From contig NZ_JACSQU010000001.1 in the NCBI RefSeq assembly GCF_014836405.1, positions 558,001 to 622,000 on the forward strand: a stretch of 64,000 nt of DNA, given 5' to 3'. Position numbers and translations under genes: made by a program. The notes beneath the pieces were generated by a model. The model searched no databases. It worked only from the letters and a program-made list of their open reading frames with translations, and had not been told where the DNA came from. The stretch's first letter is position 1, and every line of letters begins with the position of its first letter. Shown here piece after piece: positions 18,215 through 27,656 of the stretch. This stretch comes from Brevundimonas guildfordensis (GTDB lineage Bacteria > Pseudomonadota > Alphaproteobacteria > Caulobacterales > Caulobacteraceae).

Positions 18215-19023
18215 AGGCTGGAGCCGTAGGCCGCGTCGGTTACGGCATAGACCATCACCCCCGTGGCGACGGCCAGGTTCAGGCTGTCGGCCCGGCCGCG
18301 CATGGGGATCTTGACGTTCAGATCGCAGGCGGCGGCCAGTTCGTCGGTCAGGCCCGCCTGTTCGTTACCCATCATGATCAGGGCCGGATGGCGCAACGGG
18401 CTGTCGCGATAGCCGTGCGTGGCGTCCAGCCGAGTGCCCATCACGCTCCCCGGCCAAGAGGCGCGCCACGCCAGGAATTCCTCGCGCGTCGCCTTGCTGA
18501 TGGTGACGGCGAAGACCGAGCCCATCGTCGCGCGCACCGCCTCGACCGAGAAGGGATCGACGCAGTCGCCGATCAGGATGACCCCGCCGCATCCGGCCGA
18601 GTCCGCCGTGCGGATGATGGTGCCGAGGTTGCCCGGATCGCGCACCTGCTCCAGCGCCACCCAGCAGGGCTTGGCGTCGGGCTGGATGGCGTCCAGCGGC
18701 GTATAGACCTGCTCGAAAACGCCCAGCACGGTCTGCGGATTATCGCGACGGCTGATCTTCTCGAGGATGGCGTGGGTGACGACGATGATCTGACCGCCGG
18801 CCTTCAAAGTCTCGGCCTTGGCGCGGTCCAACAGGGGGTGCGGCCGGGCGTCCTGGCCGACCAGCAGCATGACCGGGGCGCGGCCCTGATCCAGCGCCTC
18901 GCCGATGAACTTCAGCCCCTCGGCCAGAAAGCGCCCGGTCGCCTCGCGCTCCTTGCGCATGTGCAGGGCGCGGACGGCCTTGATCGTGTCGTTGGTCAGG
19001 GAGGTGATGAGGCGTTCGGTCAT
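18211..19023 (-). CDS. TrmH/SpoU family RNA 2'-O-methyltransferase
   Basis: About 270 residues from the ATG at 19023, which overlaps the stop of the upstream methyltransferase by four bases (ATGA). An N-terminal substrate-binding part (RKEREATGRFLAEG) precedes the SPOUT domain with the three knot motifs: QVRDPGNLGTIIRTADSAG, VILIGDCVDPFSVEAVRATMGSVF split over about residues 150-175, and MGNEQAGL. It should methylate a 2'-hydroxyl in 23S rRNA or tRNA using SAM; the nucleotide is not predictable here. Confidence 0.88.
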   Translation of the reverse strand: MTERLITSLTNDTIKAVRALHMRKEREATGRFLAEGLKFIGEALDQGRAPVMLLVGQDARPHPLLDRAKAETLKAGGQIIVVTHAILEKISRRDNPQTVLGVFEQVYTPLDAIQPDAKPCWVALEQVRDPGNLGTIIRTADSAGCGGVILIGDCVDPFSVEAVRATMGSVFAVTISKATREEFLAWRASWPGSVMGTRLDATHGYRDSPLRHPALIMMGNEQAGLTDELAAACDLNVKIPMRGRADSLNLAVATGVMVYAVTDAAYGSSL

Positions 19024-19919
19024 CAGGCGCTCCACCGCGCGAAGAAGCTCAGGCCGATGGCGCGGGCGCTCTCGCCGTCTTCGGACAGCGCCAGTTCGCC
19101 CCAGTCGATGCGGCCGCCGCGATCGTGCGTGGCCTCGGCCATCATGTGCGCCAGCGACAAGCCGGAAATCCGCGCTGCATAGGCGTTCAGCAGCAGGAAG
19201 GAGGCGTCGTCCGACAGCAGGGAGGCGCAGTCCTTGAGCAGTTCTGGCATGTCCTCGAACAGACGCCAGACCTCACCGTTGGCGCCGCGTCCGTATTTGG
19301 GAGGGTCCAGGATGATGCCGTCATATTTGCTGCCGCGCCGGACCTCGCGCGCCACGAATTTGCGGGCGTCCTCGACGATCCAGCGGATCGGGCGGTCGGC
19401 CAGGCCCGACAGTTCCGCGTTCTCGCGAGCGTAAGTCACCGACTTCTTGGAGGCGTCGACGTGGGTCACGTGGGCGCCCGCCGCCGAACAGGCCAGGCTG
19501 GCCACGCCGGTGTAGCCGAACAGGTTCAGAATCTTGGGCTGTTTCAGGGTGCGCACGCGGGCGTCCAGCCATTCCCAATTGGCCGCCTGCTCAGGGAAGA
19601 AGGCCAGGTGCCGGAACGGGGTGAACCGTCCCATGAAACGCACGTCGCGCCACTTCAGCGGAAAGGCGTCGATCGGCCCGTGCTGGTCGAAGCGCCAGCG
19701 ACCGGAGTCCTCTTCCTCCTGCTGCGGGTCGAACATGGCGTTGGCCCGCCCGAATGCGGCCTCGTCATGGGCTTTCCAGAAGCACTGGGGCTCCGGGCGC
19801 ACGACGGTGTAGCGGCCGTAACGCTCCAGCTTGCGGCCGTCGCCGCTGTCCAGAAGGGCGTAGTCTGACCACCCGTACGTGACGAGGGTTTCGGGAGCGG
19901 AGGAAAGAACCGGAGCCAT
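19023..19919 (-). CDS. Class I SAM-dependent methyltransferase (RlmI/RlmK-like)
   Basis: 298 residues from the ATG at 19919; an in-frame ATG at 19994 would overlap the upstream glycosyltransferase gene by 59 nt and is less likely. The SAM-binding motif NLFGYTG is at 132-138 and DPPKYGRG at 205-212 is the catalytic loop typical of RNA base methyltransferases of the RlmI/RlmK group. No PUA domain is visible at the N-terminus. It is translationally coupled to the TrmH-type gene, so both likely modify rRNA. Confidence 0.82.
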   Translation of the reverse strand: MAPVLSSAPETLVTYGWSDYALLDSGDGRKLERYGRYTVVRPEPQCFWKAHDEAAFGRANAMFDPQQEEEDSGRWRFDQHGPIDAFPLKWRDVRFMGRFTPFRHLAFFPEQAANWEWLDARVRTLKQPKILNLFGYTGVASLACSAAGAHVTHVDASKKSVTYARENAELSGLADRPIRWIVEDARKFVAREVRRGSKYDGIILDPPKYGRGANGEVWRLFEDMPELLKDCASLLSDDASFLLLNAYAARISGLSLAHMMAEATHDRGGRIDWGELALSEDGESARAIGLSFFARWSA

Positions 19920-19935
19920 GCGCGCTGATAGGCGC

Positions 19936-21336
19936 TCAGGCGGCCGCTCGTCCAGCGTCGGGATAGGGGGCAGGAACGATGAGCGGCTCGACATCGTCCT
20001 GATGCGGGGTCTTGTCCCAGCGGTGCGGTTCCAGCGTCAACCGGACAGCGGCGTGCATGAAGGCGAGGCTCAGCAGGAACCAATAGGGAAGCGAGGCCGC
20101 CATATCGATCGGGCCGTAGGGCGTCCCGGCGATCCGTGCGCCGCGGTGTTTGGTGATCCAGGCGGCGGCCACGCCACCGATCAACACCGCCCATCCCAGC
20201 ACTGAAAGCGACGGCAATTGCCTGTCCATAGCCGACATCAGGCAGACCACGGCGACCCAGGCCATGCAGCCGGCGTGAACCGCGGCTGACCCCAGGCCCG
20301 CGCCGATGGTCAGGGTCAGCGCCGCCCATCCGCGCCAGCCCATGCCCTCGGTCCAGCGCGTATGCACGGCCAGCGTCTGCAGATAGCCTTTCAGCCAGCG
20401 CGTACGCTGCGGCAGCCATAGACGCACCGGACCGGGCGGCGTCTCATAGGTGGGGCGGCTGATGACGCCTAGCCGAAGCCCCGAGCGCCAGATCCTGAAG
20501 CCCAGATCGGCGTCTTCAGTCACATTCCAGGCATCCCATCCGCCCAGCGCCTTCAGCGCCGAAACGCGGAAATGATTGCTTGTGCCGCCCAGCGGAAAAG
20601 GCAGGCCAAGGCGAGCCATGGCGGGCAGGGTGATCTCGAACAGGGCGGCGTATTCGGCGGCGAACTGGCGATCGAGCAGGGGGTGAGGGCTGTTCTTCTG
20701 GCGACTGCGGATGCGTAAGGGAGCCTGAACGCAGGCCAGGCCTTCGCCCTCCGCGCGAAACTTCATCGCCGCTTCTTTCAACTGCAGCGGATCGGGATCG
20801 TCTTCGGCGTCATAGATCGTCAGGAAGTCGCCAGTTGCGCGAGCCAGGGCGTAGTTCAGGGCGCGCGGCTTGGTTTTCGGCGCGCCGGGCGGCACCACCA
20901 GAACGCTCAACCAGTCCGGCAGGCTCAGCCGCGACGCGGCGGCGATAGTGGCGTGATCGTCGGCTTCCAGCGCGAGGAAGCCCTGCAGACGGTCTCTGGG
21001 GTAATCGATCTCATCAAGTCGCTCGACCAGATGAGGCAGTATCTGCGCCTCGTGATAGAGGGCGGCCACGATGGTGTAATGCGGCCATTCATCGTGCGAC
21101 CAACTGGCGGGCGGATTTTGACGGGGCGCCTCGGCCTGAACCATGATCAAACTCAGGCGCCATATCGCGAGCGCTAGAAAGCCGACCTGGGCCGACATCA
21201 GGTAGAAGGAGGCGAGGCTTGGAAGAAGACATGCGCCCGCCAGACTGAAGGCCGAGAAGACGGCGATGGCTATAGCCTGTGAACGCGTCAGGGTGATGCG
21301 CGCCGTCCCAGCCGATCGCTGTTCAGAACCCGCCAC
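19936..21336 (-). CDS. Membrane glycosyltransferase family 2 (processive type)
   Basis: 466 residues. Two N-terminal hydrophobic segments (about 20-65) precede a GT-2 domain with TIVAALYHEA, the DAEDD metal/UDP motif at 176-180, TEDADLG (273-279) and the Q-x-x-R-W variant QRTRWLKG at 310-317, followed by several C-terminal helices. These motifs match processive synthases such as cellulose synthase-like or holdfast/capsule polymerases, but no partner polysaccharide gene lies here. It diverges from the TetR gene over a 120-nt AT-richer region and may be co-transcribed with the two methyltransferases downstream (16-nt gap). Confidence 0.85.
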   Translation of the reverse strand: MAGSEQRSAGTARITLTRSQAIAIAVFSAFSLAGACLLPSLASFYLMSAQVGFLALAIWRLSLIMVQAEAPRQNPPASWSHDEWPHYTIVAALYHEAQILPHLVERLDEIDYPRDRLQGFLALEADDHATIAAASRLSLPDWLSVLVVPPGAPKTKPRALNYALARATGDFLTIYDAEDDPDPLQLKEAAMKFRAEGEGLACVQAPLRIRSRQKNSPHPLLDRQFAAEYAALFEITLPAMARLGLPFPLGGTSNHFRVSALKALGGWDAWNVTEDADLGFRIWRSGLRLGVISRPTYETPPGPVRLWLPQRTRWLKGYLQTLAVHTRWTEGMGWRGWAALTLTIGAGLGSAAVHAGCMAWVAVVCLMSAMDRQLPSLSVLGWAVLIGGVAAAWITKHRGARIAGTPYGPIDMAASLPYWFLLSLAFMHAAVRLTLEPHRWDKTPHQDDVEPLIVPAPYPDAGRAAA

Positions 21337-21355
21337 TCAAGCCCCCTAGTTTTAC

Positions 21356-21376
21356 CAATGTTAATATCATTGATAT
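21356..21376. promoter_or_regulatory. Palindromic AT-rich operator candidate between GT2 and TetR genes
   Basis: Two overlapping symmetric elements lie here: CAATG-7-CATTG (21356-21372) and the perfect 13-mer ATATCA-T-TGATAT (21364-21376). They are the only AT-rich bases in the divergent spacer. Next to them CCCAA-AGC-TTGGG (21377-21389) is another dyad. Position and symmetry suit a TetR-family autoregulatory operator that could also govern the glycosyltransferase gene; binding is inferred. Confidence 0.4.
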
Positions 21377-21459
21377 CCCAAAGCTTGGGTTTGGCTAGAG
21401 GGGCCGGTCGAGTTAACCTCGCGTCGGGACTCAGGTCCCTCGTTCAGGGAGCCATTTGA

Positions 21460-22092
21460 TTGCCGGTCTCAACGACTACTGCGTCGCGATCGAACCGCAA
21501 GGCCAAGGGAGAGGGGCACGAACGCCGCGCCGAGATCCTGGCGGCGGCGGAGCGTATCTTTGTCGAGAGCGGCTACGAGGGCGCCACCATCCGGAAGATC
21601 GCCGATGAGGTGGGCCTGTCCTCGACGGCGCTCTACATGCACTTCGCTGACAAGGGCGAAATCCTCAACGAAATCTGCCGCAACACCTTCGAAGGGTTGG
21701 CGGAACGTAATCGCGACATTCTGGAAGATACTGCCCCTACACTGGCGCGCCTGCGCCGTATCGCGGAGAGCTATGTAGCGTTCGGGCTTGAGCATCCGAA
21801 CGCTTACCGCCTGGCCTATCTGACCCCGCCGGTCGAGACGCCTCACGGCGCCGAGACGATTGCGCAAAAGGCGGGTGGAGAGCTCTTCGCGGCGGTGGTG
21901 TCAGTGGTGGAGGAGGCGGTCGAACAGGGCGTCATCCGAGGAGACGCTCGGGTTCTGGCGCAAATCATATGGGCCAGCGTTCACGGCGTTGTCTCTCTGC
22001 TGAACACGAAACCCTATTTCGACTGGGCGGATCGGGACGTTCTGATCCGCACCCAGCTGGACGTGCTGTTCAATGGGTTGACCTCGCGGTGA
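21460..22092 (+). CDS. TetR/AcrR family transcriptional regulator (WHG-type C-terminus)
   Basis: 210 residues. The helix-turn-helix domain spans about 22-68 (RRAEILAAAERIFVESGYEG, then IRKIADEVGLSSTALYMHF). The C-terminal ligand/dimer part resembles the WHG subgroup (WASVHGVVSLL). The only reasonable initiation codon is TTG at 21460, with AGGGA at 21446-21450 as ribosome site; that AGGGA pairs with TCCCT at 21436-21440, which could lower translation. The stop TGA overlaps the GTG start of the importer's binding protein, so this regulator is in the same transcript as the transporter and probably controls it. Confidence 0.85.
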   Translation: MPVSTTTASRSNRKAKGEGHERRAEILAAAERIFVESGYEGATIRKIADEVGLSSTALYMHFADKGEILNEICRNTFEGLAERNRDILEDTAPTLARLRRIAESYVAFGLEHPNAYRLAYLTPPVETPHGAETIAQKAGGELFAAVVSVVEEAVEQGVIRGDARVLAQIIWASVHGVVSLLNTKPYFDWADRDVLIRTQLDVLFNGLTSR

Positions 22093-22886
22093 AGCGGCGG
22101 CTCTGCGGGCTGACGCTCTTCATCACCGCGACCGTGGCGACCTCAGCACAGGCGCGGCCGTTGCGGGTGATGGCGCTGGATCAGTGCGCGGATCAGTTCG
22201 TCCTGGCCCTCGCGCCTGATGCAGAGCTGGCCTTGTCGCCGCGCGCCGACGATCCGGATGCATGGATGCGCAATGCGGCCAAGGGGCGGCGGTTGGTTCG
22301 GCCGACGCTCGAGGCCGCGACGGGGTTTCAGCCGGACGTGGTGGTTCGTTACTGGGGCGGAGACGCGCGGCTGTTGAACGCGCTGGACCGGCGCGGCGCG
22401 CGCACGGTCGGCATCGACGACGCCACGGACATGGACGGCGTGAGGGCTAATATCCGCAAGGTGGCGGCCGCCCTGGACCGCCCCGAGCGCGGCGAGGCCT
22501 TGGTCCGCCGTATGGATACGCAATTGAGCCGGGCGTCGGGCGCCGGGCATGGGCGGGCGGCTGTCTATGTGACCGCTGGCGGTTTCACCAGCGGGCCCGG
22601 CTCGCTGATGGACGCGATCCTGCGCGCGGCCGGATTTCGCAACGGCGTAGTGAAACCCGGCTACCAGCCGCTGGGGCTGGAACGCGTCCTGCTGTCGCCG
22701 CCCGCGCTCTATGTGAAGGGGTTCTTCGACCTGGCGCGGTCGGACTGGCGCGGCGCAGGGCGCCATCCGGTCATGCGCCGCGCGACGGCGGAACGCACCG
22801 CGGCCAGCCTGCCCGGCGCAGCCCTGACCTGTCCCGCCTGGTTCGCGGCGGATGCGGCCGTTCTGCTGGCGGAGCAGGCGAAATGA
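22089..22886 (+). CDS. ABC importer periplasmic binding protein (BtuF/TroA-like helical-backbone type)
   Basis: 265 residues from a GTG overlapping the TetR stop (GTGA). A signal peptide (MKRRLCGLTLFITATVATSAQA) ends near AQA-R. The mature protein begins RPLRVMALDQCADQFVLALAP, similar to cobalamin/iron-chelate binding proteins of class III importers, with two lobes and a long connecting helix around ANIRKVAAALDRPERGEAL. The ligand may be vitamin B12, heme or a siderophore; no cobalamin riboswitch or TonB receptor is nearby to decide. It is the first transporter gene of a three-gene overlapping set. Confidence 0.75.
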   Translation: MKRRLCGLTLFITATVATSAQARPLRVMALDQCADQFVLALAPDAELALSPRADDPDAWMRNAAKGRRLVRPTLEAATGFQPDVVVRYWGGDARLLNALDRRGARTVGIDDATDMDGVRANIRKVAAALDRPERGEALVRRMDTQLSRASGAGHGRAAVYVTAGGFTSGPGSLMDAILRAAGFRNGVVKPGYQPLGLERVLLSPPALYVKGFFDLARSDWRGAGRHPVMRRATAERTAASLPGAALTCPAWFAADAAVLLAEQAK

Positions 22887-23872
22887 CCGGCGCGACGAGA
22901 CTGAATATCGGCCTGGGTTTGGCCCTGGTCGCCGCGCTCGGCGTGGCGGTGACCCTGGGAGAAACCGCTTTCAGCGCGGGGCAATACGCCGAGGCGCTTT
23001 CTGATCCGGCGTCCGGGCCGGGCGAGGTGTTGTGGCTGGTCAGGGCGCCGCGCGCAGTCTGCGCCCTGCTGGTCGGCGCCGCGCTCGGCCTGGCCGGGGC
23101 GGTCATGCAAGGGCTGTTGCGCAATCCTCTGGCCGAGCCGGGGGTGCTGGGGGTGTCTGCGACCTCGGCCCTGGCCGCGGCGACCGCCATTGTGCTGGGG
23201 TTGGCCGCTATACCCGGCGCTGTCGAAAGCGCGGCCCTGTTCGGCGCGGCGGTCGGCGGCGGTCTGCTGATCGCCCTGGCTGCGCGGGTGCGAGCGCCTG
23301 AGGCCCTGATCCTGTTCGGGGTGGCCCTGTCCAGCTTCGCAGGCGCCCTGACAGCCCTGATCTTCAACCTGTCGCCGTCGCCGATCGCCTCAGCCGAGGT
23401 GATGAACTGGCTGCTGGGCTCGGTTGAGAACCGGAGTTGGGTCGACGTGGCCTGGGTGGCGCCGGCGCTTCTGATCGCAGCTCTTCTTGCGCGAGCGGCC
23501 GCGCCGGGGCTGCGGATGCTGACACTGGGAGAGGAGGCGGCGCGGGCTTCCGGCTTGTCGATGGGGCGGATGCGGGTGCTGGCCTTGGCGGCGGCGTCGC
23601 TGGCCGCAGGCGCGGCGGTGGCCGTCGCCGGGGTCATCGGCTTCGTCGGCCTGGCGGCTCCGCATCTGGTGCGCGCGGCGGTGCGCGGCGATCCGGGACG
23701 GTTGCTGGCGCCCTCGGCTCTGGCGGGCGGCCTGATGCTGGTGCTGGCCGATCTTATGGCGCGGATGCTGCCGACGGATCAGGAGCTGAAGCTGGGGGTG
23801 TTCACCGCCCTGGTCGGCGCGCCGCTGTTCGCCCTGATCGCCTGGCGCGCGGCGCGGGAGTGGCGGCTGTGA
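22883..23872 (+). CDS. ABC importer permease, FecCD/BtuC family
   Basis: 329 residues, about ten membrane helices. Family motifs include RAPRAVCALLVGAALGLAGAVMQGLLRNPLAEPG and the coupling stretch GVIGFVGLAAPHLVRAAVRGDP near residues 250-275. The long motif is quoted here in two halves by position: residues about 53-70 and 71-87. It forms the homodimeric channel for uptake of cobalamin or ferric chelates. It starts with ATGA overlapping the binding-protein gene and ends with GTGA overlapping the ATPase gene. Confidence 0.88.
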   Translation: MTGATRLNIGLGLALVAALGVAVTLGETAFSAGQYAEALSDPASGPGEVLWLVRAPRAVCALLVGAALGLAGAVMQGLLRNPLAEPGVLGVSATSALAAATAIVLGLAAIPGAVESAALFGAAVGGGLLIALAARVRAPEALILFGVALSSFAGALTALIFNLSPSPIASAEVMNWLLGSVENRSWVDVAWVAPALLIAALLARAAAPGLRMLTLGEEAARASGLSMGRMRVLALAAASLAAGAAVAVAGVIGFVGLAAPHLVRAAVRGDPGRLLAPSALAGGLMLVLADLMARMLPTDQELKLGVFTALVGAPLFALIAWRAAREWRL

Positions 23873-24636
23873 GCGGTCTGCTGGAGCTTGAGAACGCTCA
23901 CGCGCGCCTCGGAGGGGTCGAGATTCTGAAAGGCGCGTCCTTCGTTGTCCGGCCAGGCGAAGTCGTCGCCCTGTGCGGACCGAACGGGGCGGGCAAGTCG
24001 ACGGCGGTCCGTGCGGCCCTTGGCCTGACCCCGCTGACGCAAGGGACCGCTCGTCTGGGCGACCACGAGGCCCGGCGCCTGTCGGAACGCCAGCGGGGCG
24101 AACGCGCGGCCTATCTGCCGCAAGACCGCTCCATCGCCTGGAACCTGCCGGCAGTCGAAGTGGCGGCGCTGGGCGCGCCCTTCCTGACCGGAGAGGCGGC
24201 TCTCGAGCGCGCCCGCGCGGCGCTGGACGAGGTCGGCGTGGGCCATCTGGTTGATCGCGGCGTGGCCGACATGTCGGGCGGCGAACGCGCACGCGTGCTT
24301 CTGGCCCGCGCCCTGACGGTTCCGGCGCCTCTCTTGGTCGCCGATGAGCCGATCGCCGGTCTGGATCCTGACGCCCAACTGCTGGTGCTTGAGCGGCTGC
24401 GGGCCCGCGCAGACGCAGGGCGCGGGGTCCTGGTCAGCCTGCACGACCTGAGTCTGGCGGCGCGTTTCGCCGATCGGGTCGTGGTGCTGGATCAGGGTCG
24501 GACGACGGCGGAAGGCGCGCCGACAGAGGCTCTGTCGCCCAGCATTCTGAAGACCGTCTTCAACCTCGACGCCGTCTGGCTGGAGGCGTTGGACGGGCCG
24601 TGGCTAGCGGCCCGTCGTCTGTCACCTCACGGCTGA
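23869..24636 (+). CDS. ABC importer ATPase (FecE/BtuD type)
   Basis: 255 residues from the GTG at 23869, which overlaps the permease stop; longer open frames run back inside the permease and are not real. Walker A GPNGAGKST, the signature MSGGERARVLLARAL, Walker B PLLVADEPIAGLD and the H-loop SLHDLSLAARFAD are all present. It powers the preceding permease. Its stop lies inside the last codons of the converging transglycosylase (10-nt overlap, 24627-24636). Confidence 0.9.
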   Translation: MSGLLELENAHARLGGVEILKGASFVVRPGEVVALCGPNGAGKSTAVRAALGLTPLTQGTARLGDHEARRLSERQRGERAAYLPQDRSIAWNLPAVEVAALGAPFLTGEAALERARAALDEVGVGHLVDRGVADMSGGERARVLLARALTVPAPLLVADEPIAGLDPDAQLLVLERLRARADAGRGVLVSLHDLSLAARFADRVVVLDQGRTTAEGAPTEALSPSILKTVFNLDAVWLEALDGPWLAARRLSPHG

Positions 24637-26675
24637 TAGGCGCGCGGTCCGGCGTTCGGCGGCGTGCCGCGAGCCAGGTCCGCCGAGGGCGTCAGCGGGG
24701 CAGAGCCGCCGTTCAGGCGGGCGCGATAGACCTGCATGTTCTCCATCACCCGCATCATGTAGTTGCGCGTCTCGGTGAAGGGGGCGCACTCGATGAAGTC
24801 GATGGGATCGACCTGGGCCTGACGCGGGTCGCCGCAGCGGGCGGTCCACTGCGGCGGCCGGGCCGGTCCGGCGTTGTAGCCGACGGCGGCCAGCAGGGGC
24901 GAGCCGCCGAAGTTGTTCATCAGTTCGCCCAGGTGATAGCTGCCCAGGGTCATGTTGATCTCCGGGTCCCAGAGCTGCTCTGAGTTGAACGAGCGGCCCA
25001 TGCGGCGCGCCACGCCCTGCGCCGTCGCGGGCAGAAGCTGCATCATGCCGCGCGCATCGGCGTGCGAACGGACCAGGGGATCAAAGCTGGATTCCTGACG
25101 GGTGATGGCCAGGGCGAACTCATTCGGGGCCATGCCCGGAACCTGTTGCGGCAACTGAATCGGATACATCCGCTCGGGCATGACGAAGCCGCGCTGGCTG
25201 GCGGCACGACCGACCATCATCGAGCCGAACTGGTCGCCATAGCCCTGCATCAGGTCGAACAGCTGCGACAGGTCGTAGGGCGACGGCAGCGTATCATCCA
25301 GATGATAGGCGAAGACCCGCATCAGGGTCTTCTCGCCGATCTGGCCCAGGATGCGGGTCGCCCGCACCACTTCATTGCCCTCGAAGCGGTTGACGTCTTC
25401 CGGCGACGGCGCCGGCTCGCCCGGCAGCGTCAGGGTCGTCGCCCCGGCTTTTTCCGCCGCCAACTGGCCGTAGAAGGTCTGCCAGTGCTCGGCCCCCGCC
25501 TGATACCAGCGCTGGGCGCCCTCGCGGTCGCCGCGCGCCTCGGCCGCCCGACCCAGCCAGTACAGGGCGCGGCCCTGGGTGATCGGGGTCGAGGAGGCGT
25601 TGCGCAGGACCTCGAAATGCTGGGCCGCCGTGGCCGGATCGTTGAGCTTGGTCAGGGCGACCCAGCCGGCGAAGAACTCGGCGTCGACCTTGCGCTCGCC
25701 CGAGGGGAAGCCGTGGCCGTTCATGGCGGCGTAGGCGGCGCGGGCGTTACCCTGTTGCAGGGCGTCCAGGAAGTAGTTGCGGCGTTCGCTCCACAGGGTG
25801 TTCTGACCGTCCAAGTGCGACGGCGCGGCGGGCAAGGCTGACAGCAGCGGGAAGGCCTCGGACTGGCGCCCGGCCGAGCGCAGCAGGCGCACCCGCTCCA
25901 GCACCACGGCCGGGTCGTTGGCCTGCGAGGGCGACAGACCGCCGACGATGGCGTCGGGGGCGTAGGCGGTGCGCAGCGCCATCGCCGTATTGGCGATGGT
26001 CTGACGGTCGGCCGGGACCAGGGCGACCATCGCTCGCGTCGCCGGGCCGTGCGGGCCCAGCAAAAGCATGTTCAGCCGCGCTGTATGATCGTCGCTGCTC
26101 AGCCAGCCGCTCCAGCGCGAATAGATTCGGCTTTGCTGGGCCTCTTCAAAGCTCTGGGTGCGCCACCAGTCGCGAATCAGCGCCTGGGCTTCCTGGCGGC
26201 GGCCGGTCTGCTCCAGCGCGCCGGCCAGGGCGATGGCGCCCTGGGCCGTGGTCGGGGCGGTTCCGTTAAAGAAGGCGATGACGGCGTCCGGCGCCTGGTC
26301 GGCCATGTCCAGCGCTCGCTCGCCGGCTGCTCTGCGCGATTCGCCGCGCGGCCAGTTCGCCAGGTCGGTCTGCGCCCGCGCCAGGTCGCTGTAGGACATT
26401 TGCCTGTCGGAGGTGTCGACCAGCGCCCATTCCACCAATTTGCGCGCCGAGGGGTCCGAAATCCGGGCCATGATGGCCTGCGTGCCGACCACATCGCGGG
26501 CTCGCGCGGCGGTCAGTCCCTGCTGCACCAGGGCGGCGTCCTGACTGCTGATGATTCCGCCCTGGCTGGCGGAGTAGGGGGCAGGGGTGCTGTTCAGGAC
26601 GTCCTGAGCTGGTGGAGTCAGTATCGCCAGGGCGGCGGCCACGGTCGTCGCGATCATTAGATATCTGATCCTCAT
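24627..26675 (-). CDS. Soluble lytic murein transglycosylase (SLT family)
   Basis: 682 residues. An N-terminal hydrophobic stretch ([17 protein letters not shown]) suggests export. A long alpha-helical superhelical region (about 50-480), as in Slt70, leads to the catalytic SLT domain with Glu528 in RQESSFDP, then [10 protein letters not shown] and GYNAGP. The enzyme cleaves glycan strands in the periplasm to 1,6-anhydromuropeptides; these are recycled by AnmK, also encoded in this window (34544). It diverges from dapA. Confidence 0.93.
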   Translation of the reverse strand: MRIRYLMIATTVAAALAILTPPAQDVLNSTPAPYSASQGGIISSQDAALVQQGLTAARARDVVGTQAIMARISDPSARKLVEWALVDTSDRQMSYSDLARAQTDLANWPRGESRRAAGERALDMADQAPDAVIAFFNGTAPTTAQGAIALAGALEQTGRRQEAQALIRDWWRTQSFEEAQQSRIYSRWSGWLSSDDHTARLNMLLLGPHGPATRAMVALVPADRQTIANTAMALRTAYAPDAIVGGLSPSQANDPAVVLERVRLLRSAGRQSEAFPLLSALPAAPSHLDGQNTLWSERRNYFLDALQQGNARAAYAAMNGHGFPSGERKVDAEFFAGWVALTKLNDPATAAQHFEVLRNASSTPITQGRALYWLGRAAEARGDREGAQRWYQAGAEHWQTFYGQLAAEKAGATTLTLPGEPAPSPEDVNRFEGNEVVRATRILGQIGEKTLMRVFAYHLDDTLPSPYDLSQLFDLMQGYGDQFGSMMVGRAASQRGFVMPERMYPIQLPQQVPGMAPNEFALAITRQESSFDPLVRSHADARGMMQLLPATAQGVARRMGRSFNSEQLWDPEINMTLGSYHLGELMNNFGGSPLLAAVGYNAGPARPPQWTARCGDPRQAQVDPIDFIECAPFTETRNYMMRVMENMQVYRARLNGGSAPLTPSADLARGTPPNAGPRAYQP

Positions 26676-26771
26676 TCATCTTTGGTTGCGGCCAGGCGGC
26701 GGGCAACCTACCCTTTGCCGATTAGTGACGGGCGGACCGCCGCCCATTCTCCGCGCAGGTATGTTGTTCCC

Positions 26772-27656
26772 ATGACCGCCCCCTTGTTCAAGGGCGTGAT
26801 CACCGCCCTGATCACACCTCTTCGTGACGGAAACGTGGACGAGGCCGCTTTCGAGCGCCTGTTGGAACGCCAGATCGCCGCTGGGGTTCACGGCGTCGTG
26901 CCGATGGGCACCACGGGCGAGAGCGCTACCCTGCATCTGGATGAGCACAAGCGCGTGGTCGAACAGTGCGTCGCCATCGCCGCTGGTCGCATCCGCGTCA
27001 TCGCTGGCGCGGGTTCATCCGCCACCGACAAGGCGATCGAACTGACCCGTTTCGCCAAGACGGTCGGCGCCGACGGCGCCCTGGTCGTCACCCCCTATTA
27101 CAACCGCCCGTCGCAGGCCGGGATGCAGGCGCATTTCGAGGCGGTTGCAGACGCCGTGCAACTGCCGATCCTGCTCTACAACGTGCCGGGGCGTACGGGC
27201 GTGGACCTGGCCAATGAGACGGTGGCGGCCCTGGCGGCGCATCCGAACATCGTTGGCATCAAGGACGCCAGCGCCGATGTGGCGCGGGCCAGCTGGATGC
27301 GCGCCAATATCAACGGCGCCTTTGACCTGCTGTCGGGCGATGATTCCAGCTATCTGGGCTATGCGGCCCACGGCGGCGTCGGCGTCATCTCGGTGACCTC
27401 GAACGTCGCGCCGGAGGCGATGGTCGCGCTTCACAATGCCATCCAGGCCGGCGATTTCGCCGCCGCCCGCTCGTGGCAGGAACGGCTGATTGGCCTGCAC
27501 AAGGCGCTGTTCCTCGACAACTCGCCGTCGCCGACCAAATACGCCTTGGCCAGGATGAGCCTGTGCACGGAAGAGGTTCGTCTGCCGCTGTCGCTGACGG
27601 CTGAGGGCGTCAAGCCCGCCATCGACGAGGCGCTGGCCGCCGCCGGAGTCGCCTGA
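26772..27656 (+). CDS. dapA: 4-hydroxy-tetrahydrodipicolinate synthase
   Basis: 294 residues from the ATG at 26772; the open frame back to 26682 is not family-like. Motifs are PMGTTGES (45-51), catalytic Tyr136 in YNVPGRTG and Schiff-base Lys164 in GIKDASAD. It condenses pyruvate with aspartate semialdehyde in the lysine/meso-diaminopimelate pathway, feeding peptidoglycan synthesis. smpB follows with a 1-nt overlap, a gene order common in alphaproteobacteria. Confidence 0.97.
   Translation: MTAPLFKGVITALITPLRDGNVDEAAFERLLERQIAAGVHGVVPMGTTGESATLHLDEHKRVVEQCVAIAAGRIRVIAGAGSSATDKAIELTRFAKTVGADGALVVTPYYNRPSQAGMQAHFEAVADAVQLPILLYNVPGRTGVDLANETVAALAAHPNIVGIKDASADVARASWMRANINGAFDLLSGDDSSYLGYAAHGGVGVISVTSNVAPEAMVALHNAIQAGDFAAARSWQERLIGLHKALFLDNSPSPTKYALARMSLCTEEVRLPLSLTAEGVKPAIDEALAAAGVA

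Noticed and set aside
19919..19994. Longer start for the RlmI-like methyltransferase
   Set aside because: It would overlap the glycosyltransferase gene by 59 nt and adds a Pro/Ser/Arg-rich stretch outside the fold.
21337..21459. Cobalamin riboswitch upstream of the BtuFCD-like operon
   Set aside because: The spacer is too short (about 120 nt) and lacks a B12-box-like element; only small dyads are seen.
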